64,000 nucleotides of DNA. Source: Siderastrea radians. Lineage: Eukaryota; Cnidaria; Anthozoa; Scleractinia; Rhizangiidae. The position numbers and the translations under genes were made by a program. Under the pieces are notes generated by a model. That model did not search any database. It had not been told where the DNA came from and worked only from the letters and a program-made list of their open reading frames with translations. The DNA lies in NCBI GenBank assembly GCA_964017195.1, contig OZ024896.1, forward strand, positions 6,477,987-6,541,986. The letters run 5' to 3'. This document shows positions 1-11,127 of the stretch, piece after piece. How positions within the stretch are numbered: position 1 is the first letter of the stretch; the number at the start of each line of letters is the position of its first letter.

Positions 1-208
1 TTCTTTTGGCATTCCATTTTGATATTTTTCAGTGATGCCATATGTTTAAGGTAGACACTTGTCCTGGTTTAATCGTCATCTGTGCACGCGCGTTTCCAGA
101 AGTTTCTATCCTCCATTTTTACCCCTAAACTGCAATCTCGTCCTCAGAGTTCTCGTTACCTTATAGAGCGGAACGGGAAACGACAGACTCTGGGATAAAG
201 CCCCCTAG

Positions 209-1204
209 AAATGGAGCTTTAGGCCGTGACACTGTGTGTGACGTACTGGTCCAGTTGCTATTGCTTTGAGGGCTAGGGTGATGATGATGAGATAATGAGA
301 ACTTTATTAACGTGTCAAAACCTTATAGCCTTCGGGTCATTTTTTTTATATATATAATTTCATCCTCAATAACTCGAACCTTTTGCTAATTCCCCTGAAG
401 TTTCGAGTTATCGGGAGTCAACTGTATTTCTAGTTCCTGTCTCTTCCCGTGTAGCAAACACAAAACCCGTCTTGATTTTCTTGTCTTATGTAAATATTTA
501 ACTTATTTCATACAGTTTTTCGTCTAAGAAGAGTTTTCCGTCTAACTTTTCTGTCGTTTCAGAGGGGAAAATGGACAGATAAAATTGAGACGGCAAACTT
601 GTCCCTCGCAGGATTCATATCGGATGAGTTTTCCGTCTCTGACGAGTTTCCCGCCCGAGACGGATTTCTGTCTCTAATATGAATTCGGCCATTGTTCGTG
701 TTGTTATTTCTATTGTACTCTCCAAGGGTAGCGAGCCACTCATGTGGGACCTTGCGAGAGCTTCTACATCTCCCCTACAGGCAGCGGGAAATACTTCGAA
801 TTAAATGAACTTTTTTAATAAGAACAGTACAACGTTGAAATAACATTTCGGATTTGTGATTTTAGTCATTTTAATGCGGGGGTACACATGAAATTGAATG
901 CGATTTTAAGGGAGATAAAAGAAAGAAAATTAGTTTTGAAACACCACCGGACAGTTGACCCCACCCTAGGTTGGTAGGGAACTGTCTGAGTGTCCGTCTA
1001 CTACTACTACTACTACTACTACTACCACTTTCCGTCAACTTCAAATTCTAATTGTATATCTTCAAAATTTCTTATTTCTCCTAATTTTACCAATCCTTTG
1101 AGAAAAAACTATCTCCTCCCAAATATACCCTAAGATCACCCAAAAATTTACAAAACACCCCTAAACATAGAATTGTGTAATGAGCATAGAGTTTCCGGGT
1201 TGCA
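209..1204. repeat. Left arm of a 1-kb inverted repeat
   Basis: This stretch is the reverse complement of 5644-6722, with only scattered differences. Matching landmarks include the TATATATATAATTTCATCC stretch near 345, the block near 725-790 and the trinucleotide run near 1000. The arm is shorter than its partner mainly because its TAC run is about 27 bp against about 97 bp. The inner edge falls at about 1204, where homology to 5644 stops, and the outer edge near 209. No coding frame is seen. It could be a foldback element or an inverted duplication that later took in the LINE. Confidence 0.9.
1001..1026. repeat. (TAC)n microsatellite in left arm
   Basis: About nine TAC units lie inside the left inverted-repeat arm. 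The mirror position in the right arm (5818-5916) carries over thirty units on the other strand, so this locus changed length after the arms separated. Confidence 0.9.
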
Positions 1205-1391
1205 AAAGACCCGAATTTGAAAATCTCCGGGGGCATGCCTCTGCACCCCCCCCCCCCAGAACCTCACACCTTCGGCGCGCGGGATGAGCCCCCCCTTAAT
1301 AAATTTACATACATACATATATACATATACTTTATTTAGACACGGTAAAAACATCAGTTGCAAGAAAGACACAATAAAAATAAAAACTGAT

Positions 1392-2918
1392 TTACATGTT
1401 TGCCGTGTGGGAGCACGAGGGAGACATCAGGCAATTGATTAGTCTTTTAAAGTGGCTAAACGATCCAGCAGCTCTGGCATTGTGGGGGAGGCTATTCCAC
1501 AACTGTGCCCCACTGTAACAGAAACTTCGTTTTAAAAAATCAGTACGGGGCTTAGGTAGAGCTAACTTATTTGCCTTGTCTCTAAGATTATATTCTGTGC
1601 TGAATGGTTTAAATAGGTCTTGTAAGTACTCCGGAGCTTGTTTATTGATAGTTTTAAACATTAGTTTCGCTTTATGCTTTTTCCTTCTGGTATAGAGGGT
1701 ATCCCATCCTAGCTTTGATCGGAGGGCGGTAGCACTAGAATAGAAATCCGACTTCGTAATGATTCTAATGGCGCGATTCTGTAACTTTTGTAATTTATCA
1801 GTTAGTTCATTGCTAAGACCATCCCACACAGGACAGTAATAGTCGAAATACGGTTCAATGAGAGCTCTATATAGCAAAATAGCTGAATCTTCGCAAATGA
1901 ATGGCCTCAGCCTTTTAAGAGCACCTATACCAGAGGAAACAACCCTAGCAATCTCATTGACATGTTTGGTCCATGACAGATGTTGGTCAATGTGGATTCC
2001 CAGGGATTTAGTGTGGCAAACTCTATTAATCTGTTGGCCTTCTATATGTATGTTTATTGAATGGTCGGCGGTATTTGAAAGCCTCTGACGCGAGCCAATA
2101 AACATAAGCTCGGTTTTAGCAATATTTAAACTTAATTTATTTACCGTCAGCCATTCGTGAAGGTTGACAAGTTCGTCATTTATTGAATGTTCTAGTTCAG
2201 GTAAGCTAGTGGCGGCAATGCTAATGCTGGTATCATCAGCATACATCCGAGGGGAGGCTTTACTCAGACAATTCCGCAGATCGTTGATATATATCAAGAA
2301 AAGGAGAGGCCCAATTAAGCTTCCCTGTGGGACGCCACAGGTAACAGGGCGTGCACCAGATAGCTCACCATTAACTAGACACTTTTGTTGTCGGTCACTA
2401 AGATAAGAGTCAAACCACCCTAGGGACTTTTGATCAACTCCATAGCAAGCTAACTTTCGCAAAAGAATCTTGTGGTCTATTGTGTCAAAAGCCTTTTTCA
2501 AATCTATAAATACCACACCATTAATAAAACCGTTATCTATATTAACAGACCAGCTGTTAGTAGCTTCCAGCAAGGATGTAAGGGTGCTATGTATGGATCT
2601 AAAGCCGGATTGACAGTTAGCTAGAAGATTGTTTACGTTAAGATACTCATAAAGTTGATTGTATATTATTCTTTTAAAAATCTTAGCAACAGCAGGAATA
2701 ATCGAAATCGGTCGGTAATTGTTAACATCCTGTCTTGCTCCCTTTTTAAAAATTGGCGTAACCCTAGCTAATTTCCATTCAGTTGGAACAATACCAGAGG
2801 AGATCGATTGATTGAACATAAATGTTAGGGATGGTGCAAGAATATTGGCCGCTGAATTTGAGAAACTTGGATGGTAAATTGTCCAGGCCAGTCGCCTTAT
2901 TAACTTGTAGTTTTTCAA
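1392..2918 (-). pseudogene. LINE reverse transcriptase domain
   Basis: A 508-residue open stretch encodes the RT palm and C-terminal part. Motifs in order are YRPISIIPAVAKIFKRI, QSGFRSIHST, FIDLKKAFDTIDH, GVPQGSLIGPLLFLIYINDL and the catalytic MYADDTSI. The C-terminus has the usual LINE ending, YSGAQLWNSLP. The true start lies upstream in another frame: the first residues listed by a naive ATG reading are out of frame with the motif that precedes them at 2860-2880. The protein would copy LINE RNA at the chromosomal target, but the frameshift makes this copy inactive unless it is rescued. Confidence 0.85.
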
Positions 2919-4287
2919 GTAATTTCAGGACTTCACTCGTACAGCAACTGCCGAAAGTAAAGGTCTTGTCAGCAGAGATGAGAAAGCTTTCTGGTTGGGT
3001 ATTTACCAGAGGTATTCCTCTTGCCAAATCATGGCCAATTTTCCCGAAATGATGATTAAAGGCCTCTGCCATATCAGCTGCAGAACTTGTCTTGTTATCA
3101 TCAATTTCGATATGAGCAATAGTTTTCCTCTTGTGATGACGAGAATTTAGTTCATTGATAAGTTGCCAAGTCTTTCGGGGATCCTTTTTGTTAGCAGCAA
3201 GGTTTTCATTAAAATATCTGCGTTTAGCATACTTAATAGAATTGTTCACTTGATTTCTGGCGGCTTTGAAATCCGCCCAGTGAGACTGATCACTAGTTTG
3301 CTCCGCCTTCTTTTTCAGGAACTCCCTTTTACGCATTTTACGAATTAATTCGTAAGAGATCCAAGGCGAATTCTTGTTCCTAATTCTTCTTGATTTGGAG
3401 GGGGCATGTTTATCTATACAGATAAGTAATTGATTCTTCCAAAACTCCCACATTTCGTTGGGATCTGAAAATTGACTTACGTCATCCCATGGTCTTTGAG
3501 CTACGTCTCTAAGAAAATCCTCCTTGTTGAAGTTCTTAAAACTTCGAGTAGTAATAATTTTGGCCTTGCCAAAATTGGTATAATGCGTTTTTCGAATTAA
3601 GTAAATAAGGGAGTGGTCGCTGATCCCTAAGGGCACAACTCCTGATCTAACTATTTTATCAGGGGTATTAGTTAAACACAGATCAATTAGTGACTGAGAT
3701 TGAGCTGTTACCCTCGTTGGCTCTTTGATTAACTGTTTAACGCCGTAGATATCACAAACGCTACGGAGTTTTGGAGAGTTGCCGTCTGCGGCGCCCAGTA
3801 ACATATTTATGTTAAAATCGCCCACGAGATAAAGCTCCAGGTTTAGACCGTCAATTTTGCCAATTAAGTTTTCAAAATCGTTGAGAATATCAGGCGGAGA
3901 ATTTGGAGGTCTCTACCAGGTACTAACAAGAAATGGTCGTGAGCGGGGTTTGGTTATTTCAACAGTTAAACATTCCAGCTTATCGATAATAAGATCTTCT
4001 CGTACTCTATAATTGAGATTACTACGTAGGTAAAGGTAAACCCCGCCACCATTACGGCCATTTAACATCCTGTCTTTCCGCACGATTTCAAAACCTGGTA
4101 TGTAGAGTTCATCGTCATTAATCGTATCATCTAATTTGGATTCGTTTATAGCAAGAATATCAATTTTTTTGTCTTCCATGAAAACTCTTAATTCGTCAAC
4201 GTGTGCAGTTAAACTGTTAATATTTAAGCAAGCAATAACTAGACCACGATTAAAAAGAGTGAACTTACGATTATCGCCAGACAGCAC
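2779..4287 (-). pseudogene. LINE endonuclease and N-terminal RT part, with an internal stop
   Basis: Two open stretches, 4287-3913 and 3825-2779, lie in the same frame and are separated by a stop TAG at 3915-3913, in what should be the conserved YRPP region. Before the stop the endonuclease signatures IACLNINSL and NESKLD are visible; after it comes VGDFNIN. The C-terminal part is basic and rich in W, N and K, and leads into the RT entry motif KATGLDNLPSKFLK. There the frame is lost and continues in the RT frame at about 2870. These two defects, one stop and one frameshift, suggest a fairly young dead copy. Confidence 0.8.
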
Positions 4288-4480
4288 AGAACCCTTGGTT
4301 TCCTCGGGCTCCCCAACGGCAAATTTCTAATTTCACCCTGCTACGGCACTGAGGGCAAAAGACGTCGCTAGGCGGCTTGAGCAATCACTGCGCCAGCGAT
4401 ATTTACTGCCTCGCGTCAAATACTTGCCATCAACACACTGCTCGCAATACTGCCAGTTGTTGCACATTTATAATTGAAAA

Positions 4481-5430
4481 TTGAGATAAATGGTTACCGT
4501 AAGGATGTTTCAAAACTTTTGTGACTTATAAGTGTTGATCACCACGTCCCCAAACGATTATAAAGGCCAATTCAGGCATTCTCTACCGGTTGGCAATATT
4601 AAACCTGCAGTCAGGCTCTCTTTCTTTCTGTCTCTTTTTTTCGCAGCGAAAAAAGAATGCCTTATCGCAGCTAAGGTTAGCAACCACACGTCCCAACTAT
4701 TTCTTGAAAAACGTCTCTATAAGGCTGCTTGTACTTACTAGTTATTGAGGATACATTTAAAATCTCCCGCAGCATCCCTACGGAAAACTTTGGCAGCTTC
4801 GACTGACATACAATTTCACAGACGTTGTATTTGTGATACACGATAGAGCCCCTCTATGGGTATTTCTGAAGAGATCGAAGACGTGACGATTACCGCTGAT
4901 GAAAACACACTAAGGTCTCAAGATTGAACGGAAGATTTAAAATTCGCGTAACTTAGGTGGATGTTGACCAATATTATTAAGATAAAAAAGTGAAAATTAA
5001 ACTACGTAAAAACGAAAAAATATCGGTCATGTCATCTCTTCCCGGCCACAAATCCAAACCTCATGGCCATGAATGTGCAAACGAAAATGAAATAAAGTAC
5101 TGGGGAAATGTTCGTTACATTTTTCAGTGTAGTTAGTTCTTAAATTCATTTATTGAAAAATTCAATTGCCAGTCCCAGAATGGCACACATTCCCTTTATT
5201 AAGCTAGCACAAGGAAGGGGTAGCTGAGATGGGAATAGAAGGCAAAAAATCTCTTTTCTTTCTCTCGACTGGCTCGCCTACGCACCCCATCTCCTCACGC
5301 TTCGAGCTCACTTTTCGTGCTTTGAAAAATAGAGAAGCTTTGAATTTGTTGGCTGGAGTTATAAACACTCATATAAAACTATCCGTGACAATATAACGAT
5401 CCGGAAGTTGGAAAGTGTATTTACCTACTC
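4481..5430. other. Non-coding stretch, no feature recognised
   Basis: Between the LINE 5' side and the first direct-repeat copy I see no coding frame with homology, no RNA gene and no clear repeat. The short open frames here have no recognisable content. Confidence 0.5.
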
Positions 5431-5435
5431 GTCAC

Positions 5436-5643
5436 GCACAGTGTCACGGCCTAAAGCTCCATTTCTAGCGGAGTTGTCGATTTCAGTGGAACGCGGTTTG
5501 CATAAATTAGCAAGGCGAGAAACGGTCGGGGATGTCGTTATTTACTGTATTATGTTGCTTATGTTTAACGGCATGCGCTTGGATTTGGCTCGCAGTTCAA
5601 TTCAAAATTGACCTTCAAGCAAATATCTCGTTCACGTTTCAAG
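5436..5643 (+). repeat. Direct repeat copy 1 beside the right inverted-repeat arm
   Basis: About 200 bp, from CACAGTGTCACGGCCTAAAG through AAAATTGACCTTCAAGCAA, recur at 6690-6880 with a few substitutions. The two copies flank the right arm of the inverted repeat. The first ~35 bp of the second copy also form the outer end of both inverted-repeat arms. The repeat may be original flanking DNA that was duplicated when the arm arose. Confidence 0.85.
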
Positions 5644-5822
5644 GAACCCGGAAACTCTATGCTCATTACACAATTCTATGTTTAGGGGTGTTTTGTAAAT
5701 TTTTGGGTGATCTTAGGGTATATTTGGGAGGAGATAGTTTTTCTCAAAGGATTGGTAAAATTAGGAGAAATAAGAAATTTTGAAGATATATAATTAGAAT
5801 TTGAAGTTGACGGAAAGTAGTG

Positions 5823-5916
<94 letters not shown>

Positions 5917-6722
5917 ACGGACACCCAGACAGTTCCCTACCAACCTAGGGTGGGGTCAACTGTCCGGTGGTGTTTCAAAACTAATTTTCTTTCTTTTATC
6001 TCCCTTAAAATCGCATTCAATTTCATGTGTACCCCCGCATTAAAATGACTAAAATCACAAATCCGAAATGTTATTTCAACGTTGTACTGTTCTTATTAAA
6101 AAAGTTCATTTAATTCGAAGTATTTCCCGCTGCCTGTAGGGGAGATGTAGAAGCTCTCGCAAGGTCCCACATGAGTGGCTCGCTACCCTTGGAGAGTACA
6201 ATAGAAATAACAACACGAACAATGGCCGAATTCATATTAGAGACAGAAATCCGTCTCGGGCGGGAAACTCGTCAGAGACGGAAAACTCATCCGATATGAA
6301 TCCGGCGAGGGACAAGTTTGCCGTCTCAATTTTATCTGTCCATTTTCCCCTCTGAAACGACAGAAAAGTTAGACGGAAAACTCTTCTTAGACGGAAAACT
6401 GTATGAAATAAGTTAAATATTTACATAAGACAAGAAAATCAAGACGGGTTTTGTGTTTGCTACACGGGAAGAGACAGGAACTAGAAATACAGTTGACCCC
6501 CGATAACTCGAAACTTCAGGGGAATTAGCAAAAGGTTCAAGTTATTCGAAGTTCGAGTTATTGAGGATGAAATTATATATATAAAAAAAATGACCCGAAG
6601 GCTATAAGGTTTTGACACGTTAATAAAGTTCTCATTATCTCATCATCATCACCCCAGCCCTCAAAACAATAGCAACTGGACCAGTACGTCACACACAGTG
6701 TCACGGCCTAAAGCTCCATTTC
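5644..6722. repeat. Right arm of the 1-kb inverted repeat
   Basis: Reverse complement of 209-1204. It contains the expanded GTA run (about 5818-5916) and GACGGAAAA-type short repeats near 6240-6400. The outer ~35 bp belong to the direct repeat shared with 5436-5643. Confidence 0.9.
5818..5916. repeat. (GTA)n microsatellite
   Basis: Over thirty GTA units in a row. It produces meaningless poly-serine and poly-tyrosine open frames on the two strands. Confidence 0.97.
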
Positions 6723-6885
6723 TAGCGGAGTTGTCGATTTCAGTGAAACGCGGTTTGCATAAATCAGCAAGGCGAGAAACGGTCCGGGGGATGTCGTTAT
6801 TTACTGTATTATGTTGCTTATGTTCAACGGCATGCGCTTGGATTTGGCTCGCAGTACAATTCAAAACTGACCTTCAAGCAAGTAT
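6690..6885 (+). repeat. Direct repeat copy 2
   Basis: Second copy of the ~200-bp unit at 5436-5643. It contains a short frame starting MSLFTVLCCLCSTACAW that resembles a secretion signal. The same frame exists in copy 1, and no splice donor or partner exon could be tied to it. Confidence 0.85.
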
Positions 6886-7842
6886 CTCTTCAATTAAGCC
6901 TGGTTTAAACGAAATGGTAGCAGAGAAGTTTCACATCAAACATCATCAAAGTTCGCCTCGACAAACATGACGGGCGATGAATTATGCTATGTTGAAGACA
7001 TCCTTCTTTTTCGCAAACAGTGCTCCAAATACAGGACTGACGCCTTTTATTTTGTTCCTGCAACATCAAGGCAAGATCTTTTCAGGTTAACTTTGTTGTG
7101 TGTTGAATGTAAAGCGAGAAACATTTTTAAGTTGTGCGTGTTTGTGTACATATCGAATTAATTAAGAGGATTGCTCACACCGCCGAAATGGCGCATTTTG
7201 TCCAACTTTGAAATTTGATTTCGTCGCTCGGAATCATTTCTTCAAAAAACCCTTTAGATATTTAAAGAGAATAACATTTTGTCTTCCGAAATCCAGATTT
7301 TCAGCCAATTATTTTATGTGGCACATACTTAAATAATGCTGTAATTTTGACCTATATTTAATCTTGTTAAAAATGGGTCGGATAAATTAAATTGTTGTGG
7401 GTAAATAAATAGACACGAAATGCCCAAATTGCTGTTATTATTTATTTCGAAGTTGTTCTTCGATATTTTGTAGTTTTTATTGTCGTAGAATGTTTAATTT
7501 TGTTACGCGAAGCTTTAAAATTCGCCCTAAATTTTGAGGTCCGAAAGCGTCATTTTGACGAAATTCGGTTATTATCGATTTTCTTCAAAACAAATCGATA
7601 TTGAGCCAAACGAGCTATGCAGTGATTTGTTTGTCATAGAGGCCTACCTACCATGGGAATATGAGCCGAATTGATTTTTCGACTGTTGCCACCTAAAGTT
7701 TGTCCGATCCTGACATTGACTCTTAACATTTTCAAAATGGCAGATTTTACCGTAGAAAGTTGTTAAGACGGATTTCGAGTGAAAACTCGCATCTTCTCTA
7801 TAATAGTCACGCAGTACCATAACTCTGACATTTTCTTTTCAG
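6886..7842. other. Non-coding stretch before the LU exon
   Basis: No exon with an LU middle-exon pattern, no RNA gene and no clear repeat are visible. If the LU gene at 7843 is intact, this is intron sequence. Confidence 0.45.
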
Positions 7843-8012
7843 TGTGCAACATTTTCAACATGACTGGTATGATGTCCAAGTGTAATACCGATTGTTGTGA
7901 AGGTGACCTGTGCAATGGACCGAGTGGAGCCATCCGCATCTCTGGTTTTTTCACAAGCTCTGCCGTCATTTTGCTGACAGTGGTCGTGAATCTCTTATCA
8001 AGGTTTTACTGA
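7843..8012 (+). CDS. Last exon of an LU (Ly6/uPAR three-finger) GPI-anchored protein gene
   Basis: The exon follows a good acceptor, TTTTCTTTTCAG, ending at 7842. It starts with two bases of a split codon (phase 1) and reads VCNIFNMTG, then the LU hallmark CNTDCCEGDLCN, then a short linker and a hydrophobic tail, AVILLTVVVNLL, ending at TGA 8010-8012. That tail is the expected shape of a GPI-attachment signal, so the product should sit on the outer cell surface. LU proteins have a first exon for the signal peptide, a second for the N-terminal half of the fold and a third like this one. No plus-strand second exon is found upstream within the window; it may lie left of position 1, with the LINE and inverted repeat in the intron, or be lost. 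Confidence 0.75.
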
Positions 8013-8814
8013 AGTGTGTTTGTTTAACATCGGTTGTCTTGTTTTTTTGGGTTTTTTTTTGTTAACCCTTTAAAATACCTGGCAGCATTTTTGAAAGGCC
8101 AGAAAAGTGAAATTACTATTTTATATTTTTGTTTTTAACCAATTACGCATCTATGAATGAGAATATAAATTTTCTTTTTTTATTTCGATACATTTATTTT
8201 CATGTTTGTTCAGGAATTGTGTCTTGTACAACAAAACAACATCGAATAGTTTAACACGTGTACGCTTGTTAAGATATTGATTTGGTAAAGATAAAATAGG
8301 TATTAGCTACGTTATGATTTTTCATTTTCATTTTATTCTTTATTGTTTACATTTCAATTTAATTACCAGTGGTAATTGTTTTTAAAAGCAATAAAATGTT
8401 TACACTGAATTCTTATTACTTGCGATCTCTTTCTTCGCGATGCGGACACGGAAAGCCAGAGACAACACGATGTTCTTCTCACTCGCCCTCGGAAAATAAA
8501 TTAAAATAAAAACGTTTTAAAGCCAAAGTGGCTTATAGCAATCGGCGTTTAACATCCGGTAGCGAAGCGCGCGAGGGACGTCATGACTTCGACAACACTT
8601 ACACAAACAAACTGACTGATGGTGAACAATTTGAAGCTTTCTTGAAGCGCGAATCCGGTGTTTTTGAAACACTTTTTGAAACGGGAACTTCGCCAACATT
8701 CCCTCTATTTCTCTCAGAACTTTTGTTGTCGAGTCTTGTGGTGTTCCAATAATTGACATTCTATTTTTAAGGACACATTACTTATTGTTTGGAGAGCTCC
8801 CTCACTCCTCTGGT
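8013..8814. other. 3' flank of the LU exon, AT-rich
   Basis: Contains a possible polyadenylation signal AATAAAATG near 8390 and otherwise AT-rich sequence. No coding region is recognised. Confidence 0.4.
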
Positions 8815-9058
8815 AGCAATTTTAGGACCTACAGTGTTGCGCAAACATGGTTGATACGAGTTAAGCACTGGATGGATTGCTAACTCTTCGCGAGATTACC
8901 CCCAAAATTATATTCGCCCGTATCCATTTATGCACCTGGATGAAGAGAGGCTCACGCACTGAGCCTCTCGCACAGGGTACCACGCGGTGCCCTGACCAGG
9001 ACTTGAACCCGCATCGCTCGATCAGGAGGCTTGCGCACTAACCATTAGGACAGGGGAG
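8815..9058 (-). mobile_element. tRNA-derived SINE (minus strand)
   Basis: On the minus strand from 9058 the sequence reads like a tRNA head: an A-box region, CCTAATGGTTAGTGCGC, and a B box, GGGTTCAAGTCC, at 9010-8999. A body ending in sequence near ATAAATGGATACGGGCG follows. The tRNA-like head joined to unrelated sequence is typical of a SINE transcribed by RNA polymerase III. The 3' boundary near 8815 is a guess. Confidence 0.6.
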
Positions 9059-9900
9059 GGATGGAGAAGAACGAAACTGCCAACATTTACAATGTTTTTG
9101 TCTTGAGTCATTGGTTAAAAATGTACAATCCCGGACATAATACTAAAACTGCATTCTGGTGTATATACCTTTGAGCGTCCCCATCCCCCACCCACCCCTC
9201 TTGGGGAGGGGGACGGGCTCGCTTGAAATAGCCTAGCACGTTGAACGACAATTTCTTGAAGAGAAAAAAAAAGAACTGCCTTTCTTTGTATTTGTCAATT
9301 AGTGGATTTCATAGAATACAGTCTTTGTGCAAGCCTCACTTTAACTCATATTACAGTTGTCGACATGGCCGCCAACATATGGTCACCCTATCAAAGAACA
9401 AATGATAACTGCCAGCAAACAGTACCCCCAAAAAGTGTTAATCACAAGCAAACTGCAGGTGTCTGATCTTCTCCGAATCCAACTTAGCTGATGTTTCGAG
9501 TAGTTAATTTCATCCACTTCTGACGGCGTGACCCATTTGGACTAATGAGTTCAAAGTGACAAAAGGTCGTCCAAGATCGAGACACCCAAGACAAAAGTAA
9601 TTATAATTTCTTTATGGCTAGTCTCTGTTTATTTGCAGCGTGTTTTAAAATATTACCCTACAAGCTGAATAAAGCTTCAAAAATCTAGCAGACAAAGCAA
9701 TACCAAAACACAATTTTCCAACCTGGTTCGACAAGCATCCACTTCATTTCTGGAGAGAACCAATCCTTGGAGCACAGAAAAAGAAAGAAAACCTCAGGGA
9801 CAAGAGTGCCATGAACGAGCTGAACACAATTCCGAATGATTATGCTAAACCTCCCTCCCCCTCCCCCCCCCTCGAAACTATAACATGTCTAGTTGTAGGG
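9059..9900. other. Non-coding stretch
   Basis: Low-complexity C-rich and A-rich pieces (near 9180-9210 and 9850-9870) and no recognisable gene. Confidence 0.4.
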
Positions 9901-9901
9901 G

Positions 9902-10180
9902 AGCAGGGATGGCGCAGTGGTGAGAGCGCTTGCCTCCCACCAATGTGTCCCGGGTTCGATTCCCGGACCCGGAGTCATATGTTGGTTGAGTTTGTTATTG
10001 GTTCTCTTCCTTGCTCCGAGAGGTTTTTCTCCGGGTACTCCGGTTTTCCCCTCTAATCATAAACCAACATTTCCAAATTCCAATTCGATCTGGATTGTCA
10101 AGCACTTTATCGTGAGCCCCTTGCTCGGCTGATTGCGCAAGTACTCCCTGTGTTTGACATTAAATCTGCATTTACATTTT
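9902..10180 (+). mobile_element. tRNA-derived SINE (plus strand)
   Basis: The head has a clean A box, TGGCGCAGTGG (9910-9920), and a B box, GGTTCGATTCC (9953-9963), with tRNA-like spacing. A tRNA-unrelated body follows with CTCCGGGTACTCCGGTTTTC near 10031. This layout is that of tRNA-headed SINEs known from cnidarians and other animals. It differs from the minus-strand SINE at 8815-9058. Confidence 0.8.
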
Positions 10181-10522
10181 TACGTGGAAGGGGAAGGAAG
10201 GGAAGGTGATTAATTAACATCTCAAATATAGTCGCTCCTCTCCCCCCTCCCCCCTCCCGCCCTCACAGTGATGCATACTGGAGGACGGATAGTTGGAGGA
10301 ACTGGGACTCCTGTGCCGGCATCCCTCTATTGTCACTTTAAATCTAACTGCCGAAGCTTTTACCAGGTTAACAAAAAATCTTGAAAAAAAAATAATAAAG
10401 GTAAGTATATGAAACAAAACAAAAGCAACACACTCGGTTGTAACACCGCGTTTATCTGTGATTTGCCACATTCCAAAACGAACGGGCAAAAGATCCACGA
10501 TACTGTACACGCCATGGCAAAT

Positions 10523-10716
10523 TCACATCAGCATCGACCAACTGGCGCCAAAACTTGTAGCCCATCCCAAAACTATGCTAGTTACTTGCAGGGTAGCGCT
10601 CTAGGCCTGGCTTGGTTTGACAGTCGAATCCTGACCTTCCACATTGCACAGAGCTTCCCCACAACAATTAACCGAACAAGTGGACAGGATGCCAGTGGCG
10701 TTCAGGTAGTTGCATA
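10523..10716 (-). CDS. Third exon of an LU protein gene (LU-A); possible early stop before the GPI signal
   Basis: After the acceptor CTCTGCAG (AG at 10718-10717) the exon reads, in phase 1 with its partner, VCNYLNATGILSTCSVNCC, then GEALCN. This is the LU C-terminal pattern CC..LCN. The frame reaches TAG at 10603-10601 after a short hydrophilic linker. Reading past that stop gives 25 residues with a fairly hydrophobic part, SIVLGWATSFGASW, up to TGA 10525-10523. This looks like a GPI-attachment signal. Either the protein is secreted without an anchor, or the stop is a recent mutation or sequence error. Confidence 0.7.
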
Positions 10717-10911
10717 CTGCAGAGTAAAAAAAAAAACAAACAAACAAACAAACAAAGAAACGGAATAAAACCTTAGTTTCTATCTGACTTATGCTCTAGT
10801 ACAAGTCATGCGCTCTTTACTTTATAACTAGATCTAATGTAACGGCAAAGGCTCAGCCGAAACTGAATGTTCCTTTTTTCCATGCTTAAGCCAATTATTG
10901 TTAGTTCATAC

Positions 10912-11127
10912 CGTGGTATTCACTTAGTGGGTCACAACCAAAGGTGCTGGTACAGTTCCTCATCTCTAGCGTAAATGACATCCAGCTATTTTGTATGGTA
11001 GCCAAAGTCGTATGGCATCTATCCCAGAAGGGAGGACAGGTCCTTTTTGCAATATTGTCACTATCGCACTTGGGTGTACCAGGAAATCCAGGAGCGTTGG
11101 TACACACCCCACATTGGAGAGCAAAAG
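10912..11127 (-). CDS. Second exon of LU protein gene LU-A
   Basis: The exon lies between a good acceptor (TTAACTTACAG) and a GTATGA donor and is phase 1 at both ends. It encodes the N-terminal half of the LU fold: FALQCGVC, then Cys residues in KCDSD, RTCPPFWDRC, RNC and GCDP. The C-x2-C start and later cysteines fit the three-finger disulphide pattern. The fold is extracellular; the ligand is unknown. It joins in phase to 10716-10601 downstream and to the signal exon at 19883-19826 upstream, which would make the cleavage region AFA. Confidence 0.8.

Larger units (their letters stand above)
1205..4480 (-). mobile_element. CR1/L2-like non-LTR retrotransposon (LINE), broken
   Basis: A minus-strand LINE sits between the two inverted-repeat arms. 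Read on the minus strand it has a possible short leader frame near 4470-4330, an apurinic-type endonuclease, a reverse transcriptase, then a non-coding tail. The tail has an AATAAAG signal near 1332 and ends in TATG-type repeats near 1305-1325. About 95 bp of G-rich sequence separates this tail from the arm. The 5' end is not well defined. The endonuclease plus RT order and the YADD box are typical of CR1/L2 clades; the exact clade needs a tree. Confidence 0.85.

Noticed and set aside
5682..6043. Poly-Tyr and poly-Ser frames
   Set aside because: They are translations of the GTA microsatellite.
5532..6890. Signal-peptide-like frames (MSLFTVLCC...) as first exon of the LU gene at 7843
   Set aside because: They lie in a repeated unit, have no splice donor at the right phase and no LU second exon follows.
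10409..10768. 119-codon plus-strand frame
   Set aside because: It is the reverse shadow of the LU-A third exon.
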